A stretch of 64,000 nt of DNA, from assembly GCA_041690675.1 (NCBI GenBank), contig JAWLGU010000011.1:1-64000 (forward strand). Reading direction: 5' to 3'. The DNA is from UBA7803 sp041690675. Its GTDB lineage: Bacteria; Pseudomonadota; Gammaproteobacteria; Pseudomonadales; Azotimanducaceae. Numbering within the stretch: position 1 is the first letter of the stretch; every line of letters starts with the position of its first letter. The notes under the pieces are model-generated. The model saw only the letters and a program-made list of their open reading frames with translations. It was not told the origin of the DNA and made no database searches. A program made the position numbers and the translations under genes. Positions 8,398 through 17,278 of this stretch are shown here, in pieces.

Positions 8398-10806
8398 ATG
8401 GCACCGAGGCTTCCTGCGGATGCACTGTTCACCCCATGCGATCCGGCGGGGCTGGGATTCGCCACTACCGCGGAGATCGCCGAGGCGGGCTGGCTGCTCG
8501 GCCAGGACCGGGCGCTGGAGGCCATCCGCTTCGGCACGGGCATCTCGCGAACGGGCTTCAATCTCTACGTGCTGGGGCCGAGTGGCAGCGACCGCTACGA
8601 GCTGGTGCGGCAGGTGGTGGAGGAGAGGGCGCGGACCGAGCCGGTGCCTCCGGACTACTGCTACGTGCTCGACTTCGAGAAGCCGCATCAGCCCAAGGTG
8701 CTGGCGTTTCCCGCCGGCGGGGGGGCGGCATTTCGCAGCGACATGAGCCAGTTTGCGGAGGATCTGGCCGCTGCCGTTACCGAGATGTTGGAAGGCGACG
8801 AGTACCGCGCCCACCGTGAGGAGATTCAGGGGGAGCTGCGCCAACGTCAGGATGCAGCCTTCGAAGAGCTGTACCGGCAGGCGGAGGCCTCTTCCGTCCG
8901 GCTGATGCGGACGCCGGAGGGATTCGCGTTCGCGCCGGTGCGGGAAGGGCGGGTGGTGGATCCGGAGGAATACGAGCAGCTGCCCGAGGACGAACGGGTC
9001 GCCATAGAGGCGAGCGTCGACAAGCTGAGGTCGGCGCTGGAAAGGATGCTCGAGCAGGTACCCAGGTGGCGGCGGGAGGCGCAGCGCCGAATCCGGGACT
9101 TGAACCGGAGCACGGTGGCCGCGGTAGCCGGCCAGCTACTGGCGGAGCTGCGTGGACGCTACCGATCTATCCCCCGCGTGCTCGAGCATCTGGACGCGGT
9201 GCGGGCGGACGCCGTGGAGCACGCCGAGCAGTTCGGTGACGCCCAGCCCACCCTGTCGGTGCTCCCTGGGCTGATCGTCGGTGCGACCGGCGGGCTCGCG
9301 GCCGTGTTGAGCCGCTATAGGGTGAATCTGGTGGTGGACCACCGCCAGCAGTCGGGCGCACCTGTGGTGCATCTGGACAACCCGACTCACCCCAACCTGG
9401 TGGGCCGTGTCGAGCACCAAGCGCAGCTGGGCACCCTGATCACGGATTTCAGCATGATCAAGCCCGGCGCTCTTCATCAGGCGAACGGCGGCTACCTGCT
9501 CATGGACGTGAGAAAGCTGCTCGTTCAGCCTTATGCCTACGAAGGTCTCAAGCGGGCGCTGCGAACCGGGCGGATCCATATCGAGTCGTTGGCACAGGTC
9601 CTCAGCCTGATCAGCACCACCTCTCTCGAGCCGGAACCCATTCCCTTGAACCTCAAGGTGATTCTCGTGGGTGACAGGGACGTCTACTACTTGCTGTGTG
9701 ATTACGACGAGGAGTTCACGGAGCTGTTCAAGGTGGCCGTGGATCTCGACGACGAGACGGATCGCACGGTGGAGGTCACCCGGCGCTACGCGGCCCAGCT
9801 CGCCTCGATGATCCGCCGCGAAGACCTGCGGGCGTTCGACGCCGGGGCCGTGGCCCGGGTGATCGAGCATGCGTCCCGGGTGGTGGACGACAGCGAGAAG
9901 CTATCCATGCGCTTCGGCAAGATCGGCGACGTGCTTCGCGAGGCGGATTACCTGGCGTCCCGTGACGGCCGGGCCCTGGTGGTGGCTCGTGACGTTCAGA
10001 GCGCCATCGACGCGCGCAACCGGCGGCACGAGCGCATCCGCGAACGGTTGCTGGAAAGCAAGCTGCGGGGGACGCTGGTGATCGAGACCAGCGGCTGGGC
10101 GGCGGGGCGGGTGAACGGTCTGTCGGTGATCGTTCTCGGTGAGTACGCATTCGGCCATCCCGTTCGAATCACCGCCCGGGTACGCATGGGCAAGGGCGAC
10201 GTGATCGACATCGAGCGCGAGGTAGAGTTGGGTGGGCCCATCCATTCCAAGGGTGTCCTGACCCTGGCCGGCTATCTGGCGGGCCGCTACTGCCCCGAAC
10301 GTCCGCTGTCGCTGCAGGCGAGCCTGGTGTTCGAGCAGAGCTACGGTCCCGTGGAAGGGGACAGCGCGTCCGCCGCGGAGCTGTCCGCGCTGCTGTCCGC
10401 CCTGGCGGACGTGCCTTTGAAGCAGTCGCTGGCAATGACCGGCGCGGTAAATCAGGTGGGCGAGGTGCAGTCGGTGGGTGCGGTGAACGACAAGGTCGAG
10501 GGCTTCTTCGAGTTGTGCGACCGGCGCGGCCTCACCGGTGATCAGGGGGTGATCATCCCCCGAGCCAACGTCAAGAGCCTGATGTTGCGCGCGGACGTGG
10601 TGGAAGCCGTGGCTGCCGGCCGATTCCACATCCATGCCGTGGACACGGTGGACGAAGGCCTGGCGCTGATGACCGGCCTGCCGGCGGGCGAGCGCGCCCC
10701 GGACGGATCCTTTCCGGAGGGCAGCCTCAACCAGCGGATCGAGGCCAGGCTGATCGCCATGGCCGAGTCCGCCAAGCCCCAGAGCTTTTTCGAAGGCGAG
10801 ACGTGA
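8398..10806 (+). CDS. Lon-family ATP-dependent protease-like protein (LonB/YcbZ type)
   Basis: An 802-residue protein of the COG1067 type. The C-terminal Lon peptidase domain has the catalytic dyad Ser656 (in GDSASA) and Lys699 (in NDKVEG), 43 residues apart as in classical Lon. The N-terminal P-loop equivalent is degenerate (GPSGSDRYE, lacking the Lys), while later AAA elements are recognisable (GGYLLMDVRKLL). There is no N-terminal LAN domain as in LonA. Placed directly after dnaK-dnaJ, it probably removes misfolded substrates that the chaperone pair cannot rescue; that role is an inference. Confidence 0.88.
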   Translation: MAPRLPADALFTPCDPAGLGFATTAEIAEAGWLLGQDRALEAIRFGTGISRTGFNLYVLGPSGSDRYELVRQVVEERARTEPVPPDYCYVLDFEKPHQPKVLAFPAGGGAAFRSDMSQFAEDLAAAVTEMLEGDEYRAHREEIQGELRQRQDAAFEELYRQAEASSVRLMRTPEGFAFAPVREGRVVDPEEYEQLPEDERVAIEASVDKLRSALERMLEQVPRWRREAQRRIRDLNRSTVAAVAGQLLAELRGRYRSIPRVLEHLDAVRADAVEHAEQFGDAQPTLSVLPGLIVGATGGLAAVLSRYRVNLVVDHRQQSGAPVVHLDNPTHPNLVGRVEHQAQLGTLITDFSMIKPGALHQANGGYLLMDVRKLLVQPYAYEGLKRALRTGRIHIESLAQVLSLISTTSLEPEPIPLNLKVILVGDRDVYYLLCDYDEEFTELFKVAVDLDDETDRTVEVTRRYAAQLASMIRREDLRAFDAGAVARVIEHASRVVDDSEKLSMRFGKIGDVLREADYLASRDGRALVVARDVQSAIDARNRRHERIRERLLESKLRGTLVIETSGWAAGRVNGLSVIVLGEYAFGHPVRITARVRMGKGDVIDIEREVELGGPIHSKGVLTLAGYLAGRYCPERPLSLQASLVFEQSYGPVEGDSASAAELSALLSALADVPLKQSLAMTGAVNQVGEVQSVGAVNDKVEGFFELCDRRGLTGDQGVIIPRANVKSLMLRADVVEAVAAGRFHIHAVDTVDEGLALMTGLPAGERAPDGSFPEGSLNQRIEARLIAMAESAKPQSFFEGET

Positions 10807-10880
10807 GAAGCGGGCGGCGCGGAATTGGTGGTGCCGGCACGGATGCTTGATTCACAGGCACGTGCACCTTAAAAAGCCCC

Positions 10881-12308
10881 ATGAGCACGACCCACGCCTC
10901 CGACCCCGCTGCCCTGTCGCTGGCGGGCACCGCCGCCGCCTCGCCGCTCGGCTACATGAGTTGGACCTTCGGCCAGGCCGCCCGGGATCCGTACTACATC
11001 CTGGTGGTCATCTACATCTTCTTTCCGTACTTCAGCAACACGGTGGTGGGCGATCCGGTGCGGGGCCAGTCGCTCATCGGCTACCTCAACGCCACGGCCG
11101 GCGCGATCCTGGCGCTCACGGCCCCGTTCCTCGGCGCCATCGCCGACAAGAACGGGCGCCGCAAGCCCTGGGTGGCGGGAACGGTGCTGGTGATGTCGGT
11201 AGGGGCCATGCTGCTGTGGTACGTGCTGCCGGGCGGGCAGGGGATGGGCATCGGTTGGACCTTCGCGCTGCTGCTGACCATCAGCCTCGCCTTCGCCATC
11301 TCCGAGGTGTTTCACAACGCCATGCTGCCCAGCGTGGCGCCGGTGAATCGAATCGGCCTGGTGTCGGGGGTCGCCTTCGCCCTCGGCAACGTGGGCGGGC
11401 TGGCGCTCATGCTGCTGGTGCTGTTCGCCTTCGCCCTGCCCGGCGCCAGCGACTGGGCCTTTCTTCCGGCCGAACCGCTGTTCGGCATCGACCAGGCCAG
11501 TCACGAGCACGACCGCATCGTCGGCCCGGTGGCGGGACTGTGGATGCTGCTGTTCACCCTGCCGGTGCTGCTGTTCACCCCCGATGGCGAGCGAACGTCT
11601 ACGCCCATGCTGCAGGCCGCGCGCCAGGGTATTCGCGACGTGATCGCCACCCTGCGGCAGCTCAGGCACTACTCGAACATCGCCTTGTACCTGCTTTCGC
11701 GCATGCTGTTCATCGATGGCATGGTGGGGGTCATGACCTTCGGCGGCGTGTACGCCTCCGGCACCTTCGGCTGGGGCTCCACGGCCCTGCTCATCTTCGG
11801 GCTCTGCACCAGCGCCTCGGCCATGGTCGGTGCCTGGCTCGGCGGGGTTCTGGACGATCGGCTCGGCTCGCTGCGGGCGCTCAGGGTGGCCATCGCGGTG
11901 AGCTCGGTGGTCCTGCTCGTGCTCGTATCCGTTCAGTCGGACCGGGTGCTCTACCTGATCCCGGTGGGCGAGGAGCCGGTGTGGAGCTTTCCCTTCTTCC
12001 GTACCCCGGCGGAGATCTTCTACTTCTGCACCAACCAGATTTTCGCCATGTTCTTCGTCACCGGGCTGTCCGCGTCGCGAACGCTCATGGCCCGGCTCGC
12101 GCCGCCGGGCATGGCTACCCAGTTCTTCGGTCTGTTCGCCCTCTCCGGCACGGTGACGGCGTTTCTGGCCCCGCTGATGGTGGCGACCATGACCACGTGG
12201 TTCGAGTCCCAGCGCGCCGGCTTCGCCTCGCTGGCGGCCTTGATGATCCTCGGCGGTCTGCTGTTGACGAAGGTGCGCCAGGAGCGGGCGACGGTTCCAA
12301 CCGGCTGA
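10881..12308 (+). CDS. MFS transporter, UMF1/Atg22-like
   Basis: A 475-residue protein with about 12 hydrophobic segments. The loop motif GAIADKNGRRKPW after the second helix matches the UMF1 branch of the major facilitator superfamily (related to yeast Atg22). Helical segments such as LALMLLVLFAFALPG and FYFCTNQIFAMFFVTG are clear. The ATG at 10881 has no strong ribosome site. The transported compound is unknown; some relatives export amino acids or other small solutes. It converges with the LLM oxidoreductase gene, 12 bases away. Confidence 0.85.
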   Translation: MSTTHASDPAALSLAGTAAASPLGYMSWTFGQAARDPYYILVVIYIFFPYFSNTVVGDPVRGQSLIGYLNATAGAILALTAPFLGAIADKNGRRKPWVAGTVLVMSVGAMLLWYVLPGGQGMGIGWTFALLLTISLAFAISEVFHNAMLPSVAPVNRIGLVSGVAFALGNVGGLALMLLVLFAFALPGASDWAFLPAEPLFGIDQASHEHDRIVGPVAGLWMLLFTLPVLLFTPDGERTSTPMLQAARQGIRDVIATLRQLRHYSNIALYLLSRMLFIDGMVGVMTFGGVYASGTFGWGSTALLIFGLCTSASAMVGAWLGGVLDDRLGSLRALRVAIAVSSVVLLVLVSVQSDRVLYLIPVGEEPVWSFPFFRTPAEIFYFCTNQIFAMFFVTGLSASRTLMARLAPPGMATQFFGLFALSGTVTAFLAPLMVATMTTWFESQRAGFASLAALMILGGLLLTKVRQERATVPTG

Positions 12309-12320
12309 ACGGACGTCGCC

Positions 12321-13325
12321 TCACAGCAGCTCTTCAGCGAAGAAGCGCAGAGTGTCGACGTCCGCCGCGCCCACGTTCAGCTGCGTGACCGGGCTGTCCT
12401 TCCACCCCTGCAGGCGCTCACGGATGCGCGCCTTGGGGCCGCACAGCGCAATCTCGTCCACCAGCTCGTCAGGTACGGCGGCGAACGCCTCGTCGCGCCG
12501 GCCGGCCATGAACAGGTCCTGAATCTTCTGCGCCGCGTCGGCGTAGCCCATTCGGCTCACGTGGTCCTTGTGGACGTTGAAGGACTTCGCTCCCATGCCG
12601 CCCACGTAGAAGCCTACGTTCTGCTTGATCTTCGCCCGGGCCGCGTCCACGTCGGCGTCCATCACCACGGGCACGGCGGCGGCGATCTCGAAGCCGGGCT
12701 GCTTGATGCGCATGGCCTCGGCGTACATGTCGCTCATCCGGTAGGGCGACAGGAACATGGGTATCCAGCCGTCGCAGAGCTCGGCGGCGAGCGCCACGTT
12801 CTTGGGCCCCTCGGCACCCAGGTACAGGGGAATGTGGTCGCGCAGGGGGTGCTGCATCAGCTTGAGCGGCTTGCCGAGCCCCATGCCCCCTTTCAGGGGG
12901 AGCTGGTAGTGCTCGCCGTCGAAGGTCACGGGCTCCTTCCGGGCGATGACCTTGCGGAAGATCTGCACCCACTCGCGGGTGCGGGCCAGCGGCTTCGGAT
13001 AGGGCTGGCCGTACCAGCCCTCCACCACCTGGGGTCCGGAGACGCCGATGCCGAGGATCAGACGGCCGTTGGAGAGGTAGTCCAGTGCCACCGCGTGCAT
13101 GGCGGCGCTCGCCGGGGTGCGCGCGGAGATCTGCATGATGGACGTGCCCAGGTTGATGCGGGACGTGTGCGCGCCGATCCAGGCCAGCGGCGTGAAGCAG
13201 TCCATGCCGTAGATCTCCGGGCACCAGATGGTGTCGTAGCCGAGCGCCTCGGCCTCTTTGGCCAGTTGGATGATCCGCTCGCCGCCGGGTGGGCCCATGG
13301 GGCCGATGCCGAGTCCGAGTTTCAT
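12321..13325 (-). CDS. LLM-class (F420/FMN-dependent) oxidoreductase
   Basis: A 334-residue luciferase-like monooxygenase-fold protein. Characteristic segments are GLGIGPMGPPGG at the N-terminus, LGTSIMQISARTPASAAM and LSNGRLILGIGVSGPQVVEG. Annotated relatives are often called F420-dependent, but whether this organism makes F420 cannot be told, so FMN is equally possible. Its start overlaps the stop of the tetR gene by 4 bases, so the two form an operon read leftward from the 13972-13988 palindrome. Confidence 0.85.
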   Translation of the reverse strand: MKLGLGIGPMGPPGGERIIQLAKEAEALGYDTIWCPEIYGMDCFTPLAWIGAHTSRINLGTSIMQISARTPASAAMHAVALDYLSNGRLILGIGVSGPQVVEGWYGQPYPKPLARTREWVQIFRKVIARKEPVTFDGEHYQLPLKGGMGLGKPLKLMQHPLRDHIPLYLGAEGPKNVALAAELCDGWIPMFLSPYRMSDMYAEAMRIKQPGFEIAAAVPVVMDADVDAARAKIKQNVGFYVGGMGAKSFNVHKDHVSRMGYADAAQKIQDLFMAGRRDEAFAAVPDELVDEIALCGPKARIRERLQGWKDSPVTQLNVGAADVDTLRFFAEELL

Positions 13326-13939
13326 TTCGCTTCTCCTTCCAGGTCAGATTCCGTGATGCCGCCGAGCAGCCCCATGGCCTCCCGCACGGTGGCGGCGCGC
13401 TCCCGGGGAGGCCCCACCGTCTTCGGCGCCAGCCGCGCCAGATGCAGCATGCCCACATAGCCGGCATAGGCGATGACGGCGCGCCGGCGCGCCGCCCGCG
13501 GCGGGAACCCCAGCTCCCGGTAGGCACGCGTTAGAAATTCGGTTCGCTTCTCGATCACCCGGGCCACGGTGCGGGCGAAATCCGCCCGCGTGGCGGCAGC
13601 GGCCGAAATTTCCAGATAGAGGGCCTGGGCCTCGTGATCGGCCTCGGCTTCCGCGGACCAGGGCTTCAGCCGCTCGGCGGGGGATGAAATCTCGGTCTCG
13701 AAACGCTCGATTCGCCGGTCGGTGTAGGACCGTTCCCAGCGCTCGAGCACGGCCGCGAGCAGGGCGTCCAGGCTGTCGAAGTGCCAGTAGAAGCTGCCTT
13801 TCGTCACCCCGAGAGACGCGGCCAGCTTGGGGATGGACAGCGCCGCCACGCCTTCCTCGGCGATGGTGGCCAGGGCCGCGCGTTCCCAATCGCGGCGTTC
13901 GAGTCGCCGGCCGGGGGATTGCTGGTTGCTGCGCGCCAT
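13322..13939 (-). CDS. TetR-family transcriptional regulator
   Basis: A 205-residue regulator with an N-terminal TetR helix-turn-helix (ALSIPKLAASLGVTKGSFYW) and a diverse helical ligand-binding C-terminus. It is the first gene of a two-gene operon with the LLM oxidoreductase. A 17-bp palindrome lies 33 bases upstream of its start, and two close matches lie at the promoter of the crotonase gene near 16 kb. That pattern suggests this protein controls both its own operon and the crotonase/thioesterase pair. Confidence 0.9.
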   Translation of the reverse strand: MARSNQQSPGRRLERRDWERAALATIAEEGVAALSIPKLAASLGVTKGSFYWHFDSLDALLAAVLERWERSYTDRRIERFETEISSPAERLKPWSAEAEADHEAQALYLEISAAAATRADFARTVARVIEKRTEFLTRAYRELGFPPRAARRRAVIAYAGYVGMLHLARLAPKTVGPPRERAATVREAMGLLGGITESDLEGEAK

Positions 13940-13971
13940 CGGTGCTCCGGGTGCTGAGCCTCGTGAGAATC

Positions 13972-13988
13972 AATACTGGCCGGTATGG
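13972..13988. promoter_or_regulatory. Palindrome A, candidate TetR operator
   Basis: AATACTGGCCGGTATGG reads as ATAC-N6-GTAT with near-perfect symmetry. It lies 33 bases upstream of the tetR start and differs at only two positions from the palindrome at 16013-16029. Confidence 0.65.
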
Positions 13989-14066
13989 ATAGTGCCATGA
14001 TCGGCGGCCCCATGGCCATCGCCTGAGCCGAGCTCCGCTTGCCGCTCGGGAGAGGGCAACGTATTA

Positions 14067-14084
14067 TATCGTCGTTCGACGATA
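14067..14084. promoter_or_regulatory. Candidate ArsR operator
   Basis: TATCGTCGTTCGACGATA is an inverted repeat with perfect 8-bp arms and a 2-bp centre. It is 14 bases upstream of the arsR start at 14099, where an ArsR dimer would be expected to block transcription. Confidence 0.65.
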
Positions 14085-14098
14085 GACGATTTAGATCC

Positions 14099-14470
14099 AT
14101 GACCACCACTGCTGTTACCCGCTCGCCGTCCCGCGGCGTGGCTGCCGCGGCGTCCGAAGAGTCGCTGGCGGCGGTCGCCAAGGCCCTCGCGCACCCGGCC
14201 CGCATCCACATCGTCGCCATGCTGCTCGAGAAGCAGTCCTGTATCGGCTGCGATATCGTCGACGAGATCGGTCTGGCCCAATCCACGGTCTCGGAGCATC
14301 TGAGGATTCTCAAGGAGGCGGGAATCGTCACCGGCCAGATCGAGCGTCCGCGGGTCTGCTACTCGCTCAACCCCGAGCGCCTGCGCCCGCTGGCGGATCT
14401 GTTGAAGTCCGTGCTCGATGGCGACCGGCGCGGCGAGCTCACGGGCTCCATCTGCTGTCCACCCGAATGA
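14099..14470 (+). CDS. arsR: ArsR-family arsenic-responsive repressor
   Basis: A 123-residue winged-helix regulator of the ArsR/SmtB type. The helix-turn-helix is at LAQSTVSEHLRILKEAGIV. A CIGC pair lies just before it, in the region where classical ArsR carries ELCVC, and a CC pair ends the protein; both could bind As(III). It is the first gene of arsR-acr3-arsC. The ATG at 14099 sits just after the perfect palindrome at 14067-14084, so autorepression is expected. The arsenic ligand assignment rests on the operon context. Confidence 0.9.
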   Translation: MTTTAVTRSPSRGVAAAASEESLAAVAKALAHPARIHIVAMLLEKQSCIGCDIVDEIGLAQSTVSEHLRILKEAGIVTGQIERPRVCYSLNPERLRPLADLLKSVLDGDRRGELTGSICCPPE

Positions 14471-14481
14471 GGGAATCCCGA

Positions 14482-15576
14482 ATGTCGTTGTTCGACCGTT
14501 ACCTGTCCCTGTGGGTGGCCCTGTGCATCGTCGCCGGGGTGGCCTTGGGCAACGTGTTTCCCGCGCTATTCCAGACGGTCGCGAGCTGGGAGTATGCCTC
14601 CGTCAACCTCGTGGTGGCCGCGCTGATCTGGGCCATGGTGTATCCGATGATGGTGGCGGTGGACTTCGCCAGTCTGCGGTACGTTCATCGCCGGCCGAAA
14701 GGCCTGATCATCACCCTGGCGGTGAACTGGCTGGTGAAGCCGTTCACCATGGCCGCGCTCGGCGTGCTGTTCTTCGAGTGGCTGTTCGCCGATCTGATCG
14801 ACCCGGCGAACGCGGGTCAGTACATCGCCGGCCTGATCCTGCTCGGGGCAGCGCCATGCACGGCCATGGTGTTCGTCTGGTCGCAGCTCACCCGGGGGGA
14901 CGCCAACTACACCCTGGTGCAGGTGTCGCTGAACGACATCATCATGGTCTTCGCGTTTGCGCCCATCGTCGTCCTGCTGCTGGGGGTCACCGACGTCGAG
15001 GTGCCGTGGGAGACGCTGCTGCTGTCGGTGGGGCTGTACGTGGTGATCCCCTTGGCAGCCGGAGCGGCCACCCGGGCGGCGCTGCAGTGGCGTGGCGGCG
15101 GTGGCGCCCCCGGCGAGGCCCGGGTCGCCCGCTTTACCGCTGCCGTCAAGCCGTTCTCCATTCTCGGGCTGCTCGCCACGGTGGTGCTGCTGTTCGGTTT
15201 CCAGGGGCACGTCATCGTCGAGCAGCCCCTGCTGATCGCCCTCATCGCCGTGCCACTGCTCATCCAGTCTTACGGAATATTCCTGCTGGGCTACGCAGCC
15301 GCCTGGGCGTGGCGTGTGCCCCACGCCATCGCGGCGCCCTGTGCCCTGATCGGCACCTCGAACTTCTTCGAGCTGGCGGTGGCCGTGGCCATCGGCCTGT
15401 TCGGTCTGAACTCGGGCGCCGCGCTGGTGACGGTGGTGGGCGTGCTGGTGGAAGTGCCGGTGATGCTCTCCCTGGTGGCGGTGGCCAATCGGACGCGTGG
15501 GCACTTCGTGCAGGCGGCTGCCGCGGATGAGGCGGCACCGGGAGAACGCGCTTTGCGGGCAGGAGAGGTGAGTTGA
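14482..15576 (+). CDS. acr3: ACR3-family arsenite efflux permease
   Basis: A membrane protein of 364 residues with about 10 transmembrane segments. It contains the ACR3 hallmark GAAPCTAMVFVWS, whose cysteine is essential in studied homologues, and YPMMVAVDF near the second helix. It exports As(III) across the inner membrane. GAGGGA at 14470-14475 supports the ATG at 14482; an in-frame ATG at 14467 overlaps the arsR stop and is the alternative. Its stop overlaps the TTG start of arsC. Confidence 0.93.
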   Translation: MSLFDRYLSLWVALCIVAGVALGNVFPALFQTVASWEYASVNLVVAALIWAMVYPMMVAVDFASLRYVHRRPKGLIITLAVNWLVKPFTMAALGVLFFEWLFADLIDPANAGQYIAGLILLGAAPCTAMVFVWSQLTRGDANYTLVQVSLNDIIMVFAFAPIVVLLLGVTDVEVPWETLLLSVGLYVVIPLAAGAATRAALQWRGGGGAPGEARVARFTAAVKPFSILGLLATVVLLFGFQGHVIVEQPLLIALIAVPLLIQSYGIFLLGYAAAWAWRVPHAIAAPCALIGTSNFFELAVAVAIGLFGLNSGAALVTVVGVLVEVPVMLSLVAVANRTRGHFVQAAAADEAAPGERALRAGEVS

Positions 15577-15989
15577 AGTCGATTCTGTTTCTCTGCGTCG
15601 CCAACTCGGCGCGCAGTCAGATGGCCGAGGGGCTGGCCCGGCACAGTCTCGGCCCGGAGGTCGAGGTGCTGAGCGCCGGATCGCAGCCCACCGAGGTGAA
15701 CCCGTTGGCCGTGGACGCGATGAATGCCATTGGCATCGACATCTCGTCCCACGTGTCGAAGTCCGTCGACGCGGTGGACGTGTCGCGGGTCGATCTGGTG
15801 GTGACGCTCTGCGCCGAGGAGGTGTGCCCGGTTCTGCCGGCGGGCGTGCGGCGTCTGCACTGGCCCATTGCCGATCCTGTCGCCGTGGCAGGGGCCGCCT
15901 CCACCGACGAGGAGCGCCGGGCTGCATTCGCCGCCGCCCGCGATCAGATCCGCGCCCGGATCGAGGATCTCCATACCGGTAGGTATTGA
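15573..15989 (+). CDS. arsC: Arsenate reductase, low-molecular-weight phosphatase fold (thioredoxin type)
   Basis: A 138-residue protein with the P-loop CVANSARS (Cx5RS) near the N-terminus and a redox cysteine pair in LCAEEVCPVLP, matching the three-cysteine mechanism of pI258-type ArsC, which is recycled by thioredoxin. It reduces As(V) to As(III) for export by ACR3. The start is an unusual TTG at 15573 overlapping the acr3 stop, with AGGAGAGG upstream. The last codons overlap palindrome B (15971-15987). Confidence 0.92.
   Translation: MKSILFLCVANSARSQMAEGLARHSLGPEVEVLSAGSQPTEVNPLAVDAMNAIGIDISSHVSKSVDAVDVSRVDLVVTLCAEEVCPVLPAGVRRLHWPIADPVAVAGAASTDEERRAAFAAARDQIRARIEDLHTGRY
15971..15987. promoter_or_regulatory. 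Palindrome B, candidate TetR operator
   Basis: CCATACCGGTAGGTATT is the reverse complement of AATACCTACCGGTATGG and matches palindromes A and C. It lies inside the 3' end of arsC, with its centre 42 bp from palindrome C, about four helical turns. Confidence 0.55.
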
Positions 15990-16012
15990 CCGGCTCCGAT
16001 CGCGGCGGCGAC

Positions 16013-16029
16013 AATACCGGTCGGTATGG
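16013..16029. promoter_or_regulatory. Palindrome C, candidate TetR operator
   Basis: AATACCGGTCGGTATGG is a close copy of palindrome A at the tetR promoter. It touches the ribosome site GGAGG (16028-16032) of the crotonase gene, so a bound regulator could block transcription or translation there. Confidence 0.65.
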
Positions 16030-16037
16030 AGGTTGTC

Positions 16038-16721
16038 ATGTCAACGAAGGACCTTGTGCTCGCCGACGCGCCTGTAGAAGGGGTGGCCGTGCTCACCCTC
16101 AACAGGCCGGAGAAGAAAAACGCCCTGTCCATCGCACTGCGCGATGAGGTGACAGCCGCGCTGCAACGGCTCGCCGCGGACGAGACCGTGAAGGTGGTGG
16201 TGCTGCGGGGGGCCGGCGGCGCGTTCTCGGCCGGGTTCGATCTGGAGGAGTTCGCGAAGGCCGCGCAGGAGCCGGGCCTCTACGAGCGGATCTGGGCGTC
16301 CGGCGATCCCTACCACCGAGCGCTGCTCGAGTTTCCGCTGCCGCTGGTGGCCGCTGTCGGCGGCGTGGCGCTGGGCGGCGGCATGGACACTGCCGTGCTC
16401 TGTGACCTGCGCATCGCCGGCAGCGACGCCCGCTTCGGTCATCCGGAGGCGGCCTTCGGCGATGTCGTATACGCGCCGCTGCACGACCTGGTGGGCGGCG
16501 CAGCGGCGCGGGATCTCTGCCTGACCGGCCGCATCGTCGACGCGGCGGAGGCCGTGCGGCTCGGCCTGGTGAGCGAAGTGGTGGCGCCGGAGCGGTTGCT
16601 CGAGCGGACCCTCGAGGTGGCCGAGCGGATCGCCCGGGCGCCGCGGGCGCTGTTGATGCGAACCAAGGCGAAGATCATCGCCCGGGCCGATGTGCGGTTC
16701 ACCCGGACTCTCGATCTGTGA
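16038..16721 (+). CDS. Enoyl-CoA hydratase/isomerase (crotonase) family protein
   Basis: A 227-residue crotonase. The N-terminal strand VAVLTLNRPEKKNALS, the oxyanion-hole segment GAFSAGFDLEEF and LVAAVGGVALGGGMDTAVLCD are all typical. GGAGG at 16028-16032 favours ATG 16038 over the in-frame ATG 16026. The exact reaction (hydratase, isomerase or hydrolase) is not determined. It is coupled by a 4-base overlap to a hotdog thioesterase, so the pair probably processes an acyl-CoA. Two operator-like palindromes lie immediately upstream and link it to the TetR regulator at 13.3 kb. Confidence 0.9.
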   Translation: MSTKDLVLADAPVEGVAVLTLNRPEKKNALSIALRDEVTAALQRLAADETVKVVVLRGAGGAFSAGFDLEEFAKAAQEPGLYERIWASGDPYHRALLEFPLPLVAAVGGVALGGGMDTAVLCDLRIAGSDARFGHPEAAFGDVVYAPLHDLVGGAAARDLCLTGRIVDAAEAVRLGLVSEVVAPERLLERTLEVAERIARAPRALLMRTKAKIIARADVRFTRTLDL

Positions 16722-17212
16722 TGGAGCAGCAGGAAAGCGTGGTGCGCTGGGTGGATCCCGCCCACTTGGGCCGGCTACTGGGCGGTGAGGTGGTCAGCAG
16801 TCTCGACTATCTCGGGCGCATCGCCGACGGATCACTGCCGCCGGCGCCGGCCATCGCCATGACCGGCGCCCGATTGACCGCCGTGGAGACGGGGCGCGTC
16901 GGCCTGGCCTGGCAGCCGGAGCTCATGCACTGCAATGCAATGCGTCAGGTGCATGGTGGCGTCATCGCCACGCTGCTCGACAGCGCCATCGGTTATGCGG
17001 TGGTGTCGACGTTGGCGCTGGGCCAGGGCTTCTCGACGCTGCAGCTCAACGTCAACTACCTGCGGCCCCTGCGACCCGATTCCGGCGCAGCGGAGGTCAC
17101 GGGCCGGGTCATCCGCAAGGGGCGGCGGATCGTCGTCGCGGAAGCGGCCCTGCACGGCGCGGACGGCAAGCTCTGCGCCAACGCCAGCGCCACCTGCCTG
17201 CCGGGTACCTGA
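16718..17212 (+). CDS. PaaI-type hotdog-fold thioesterase
   Basis: A 164-residue protein with the PaaI-like signature HGGVIATLLDSAIGYAV followed by LQLNVNYLRPL. Proteins of this type hydrolyse aryl- or acyl-CoA thioesters. The start overlaps the crotonase stop (ATGA). The substrate is unknown. Confidence 0.88.
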   Translation: MMEQQESVVRWVDPAHLGRLLGGEVVSSLDYLGRIADGSLPPAPAIAMTGARLTAVETGRVGLAWQPELMHCNAMRQVHGGVIATLLDSAIGYAVVSTLALGQGFSTLQLNVNYLRPLRPDSGAAEVTGRVIRKGRRIVVAEAALHGADGKLCANASATCLPGT

Positions 17213-17278
17213 ACGCCCAGGCATCCGTCGCTCGCTTGCTCTACCATCACAGCGCATCGATGCAAGGAGGGAGCGTCC

